Positions 7,213 to 7,645 of a DNA stretch of 7,645 bases are shown piece after piece. The stretch lies in assembly GCA_011523445.1 (NCBI GenBank), contig WTGT01000118.1, positions 1-7,645 of the forward strand. The letters are read 5' to 3'. The DNA comes from Paracoccaceae bacterium (GTDB lineage Bacteria; Pseudomonadota; Alphaproteobacteria; Rhodobacterales; Rhodobacteraceae). The notes below the pieces were generated by a model, which was not told where the DNA came from, did not search any database, and saw nothing but the letters and a program-made list of their open reading frames with translations. Position 1 is the stretch's first letter. The number at the start of each line of letters is the position of its first letter. The translations under genes were made by a program, and so were the position numbers.

Positions 7213-7307
7213 TAAAATTATAACCTTAGAATTTGTTCAATATAAGTTATCATTATCTCTCCTTGTTGAGTCATTTTAATATAACGCCCTTTGGTTTCTA
7301 GTCACAC
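7213..7307. other. AT-rich non-coding spacer
   Basis: About 20 percent GC over 7201-7260. There is no gene, no clear promoter pair and no RNA gene. The spacer separates the relic from the porin terminator. Confidence 0.5.
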
Positions 7308-7320
7308 AAAAAGAAAGGGC
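7286..7320 (-). repeat. Inverted repeat GCCCTTT/AAAGGGC competing with the porin terminator
   Basis: GCCCTTT at 7286-7292 is an exact reverse complement of AAAGGGC at 7314-7320. The right arm is also the 3' arm of the terminator stem, so in the porin transcript the two hairpins cannot form together. In a plus-strand transcript it could form an independent stem, with further TTT/AAA pairing inside, but no U-run follows. Confidence 0.45.
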
Positions 7321-7339
7321 AACTATCCAGTCGCCCCTC
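7308..7339 (-). terminator. Intrinsic terminator of the porin gene
   Basis: Read on the minus strand, the arm GAGGGGCGAC (7339-7330), a six-base loop TGGATA and the arm GTTGCCCTTT (7323-7314) form a ten-pair stem with three G-U pairs. It is followed by C and five T (7312-7308). It begins 21 bases after the porin stop codon. On the plus strand the G-U pairs become mismatches and no T-run follows, so it acts only leftward. Confidence 0.85.
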
Positions 7340-7360
7340 TTCCATGCTGTGTCCGGCTGA

Positions 7361-7645
7361 TCAGAATTGGAACTCCATTCCTATGCTGACCACGCTCATG
7401 TCGCCGCTCAAATCAGGGCGGTCGGCGATGTCGATGTCGTTATCACCATCGTTGTCAGTGACAATCTGTCCGATTTCGGCCAATCCCAGATCACCGACAG
7501 CCGTCTTCGGAACTTTCCCGAAGCCGGCAACCAGTTTGGCTCCGCCGCCGAGATCCTGGCTGAAGCCAATGCCCGTGCCCTTGAAACTGGCGCTTGGGAT
7601 AATCCCGATAATGTTGCCGGCGATGATCGGCTGGATGTTTTTCAC
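7361..7645 (-). CDS. Outer-membrane porin-like protein, C-terminal part (5' end beyond the window)
   Basis: Ninety-four codons of an open frame run in from the right edge; the GTG at 7645-7643 is merely the first codon visible, not a supported start. The visible chain has the look of the last strands of a trimeric alphaproteobacterial porin: a GTGIGFSQDLGGGAKLVAGFGKV hairpin at about 23-45 with alternating polar and hydrophobic residues, and a final strand MSVVSIGMEFQF ending in Phe, the signal recognised by the BAM outer-membrane assembly machinery. Between them, at about 64-78, is a loop with eight Asp (DNDGDNDIDIADRPD), resembling a calcium-binding DxDxDG pattern. DNA here is near 60 percent GC in the part I counted, richer than the operon. 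It is transcribed toward the operon and closed by the terminator at 7308-7339. Porin versus another beta-barrel cannot be settled without the N-terminal part. Confidence 0.72.
   Translation of the reverse strand: MKNIQPIIAGNIIGIIPSASFKGTGIGFSQDLGGGAKLVAGFGKVPKTAVGDLGLAEIGQIVTDNDGDNDIDIADRPDLSGDMSVVSIGMEFQF

Noticed and set aside
7643..7645. GTG at the right edge as the start of a 94-residue minus-strand gene
   Set aside because: The frame is open to the window edge and the product lacks a signal peptide and most barrel strands, so it is the tail of a longer gene.

Overview
The window looks like a piece of an alphaproteobacterial, probably marine, chromosome. This rests on three things: a soluble (not lipoprotein) BMP-type binding protein with a Gram-negative signal peptide, a convergent outer-membrane porin ending in phenylalanine, and moderate GC content. 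I cannot name the genus from the sequence.

Positions 6-4660 hold a complete four-gene ABC importer of the BMP/PnrA (basic membrane protein; purine-nucleoside type) class: periplasmic binding protein, double-domain ATPase, and two inner-membrane permeases. The ATPase and first permease overlap by 4 bases (ATGA), and the two permeases overlap by 1 base (TGATG), so translation is probably coupled. Between the binding protein and the ATPase lies a perfect 11-bp hairpin, placed where many importer operons set the excess of binding protein over membrane parts.

Positions 4699-6926 hold an NAD-type aldehyde dehydrogenase and a classical short-chain dehydrogenase/reductase on the same strand. They follow the importer after only 38 bases and are 5 bases apart, so all six genes are probably one transcription unit. 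The simplest reading is uptake of a nucleoside-like, sugar-like or other hydroxylated compound followed by alcohol-to-aldehyde-to-acid oxidation. The actual substrate cannot be read from the sequence. The start of the aldehyde dehydrogenase sits inside an imperfect tandem repeat and has no clear ribosome binding site.

Positions 6927-7360 hold no intact gene. Inside is what I read as a relic of the 3' end of a class-V aminotransferase (cysteine desulfurase family) gene, 43 codons long and preceded directly by an in-frame stop. After it comes very AT-rich DNA and a strong intrinsic terminator facing left. That terminator serves the last gene, the 3' end of a GC-richer porin-like gene on the minus strand that runs off the right edge. 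Its last loop carries an unusual aspartate-rich, calcium-site-like stretch.

I found no tRNA, rRNA, CRISPR array, insertion sequence or phage gene. The window is mostly an ordinary catabolic importer operon. The points worth a second look are the hairpin, the tandem repeat at the dehydrogenase start, the gene relic and the porin loop.
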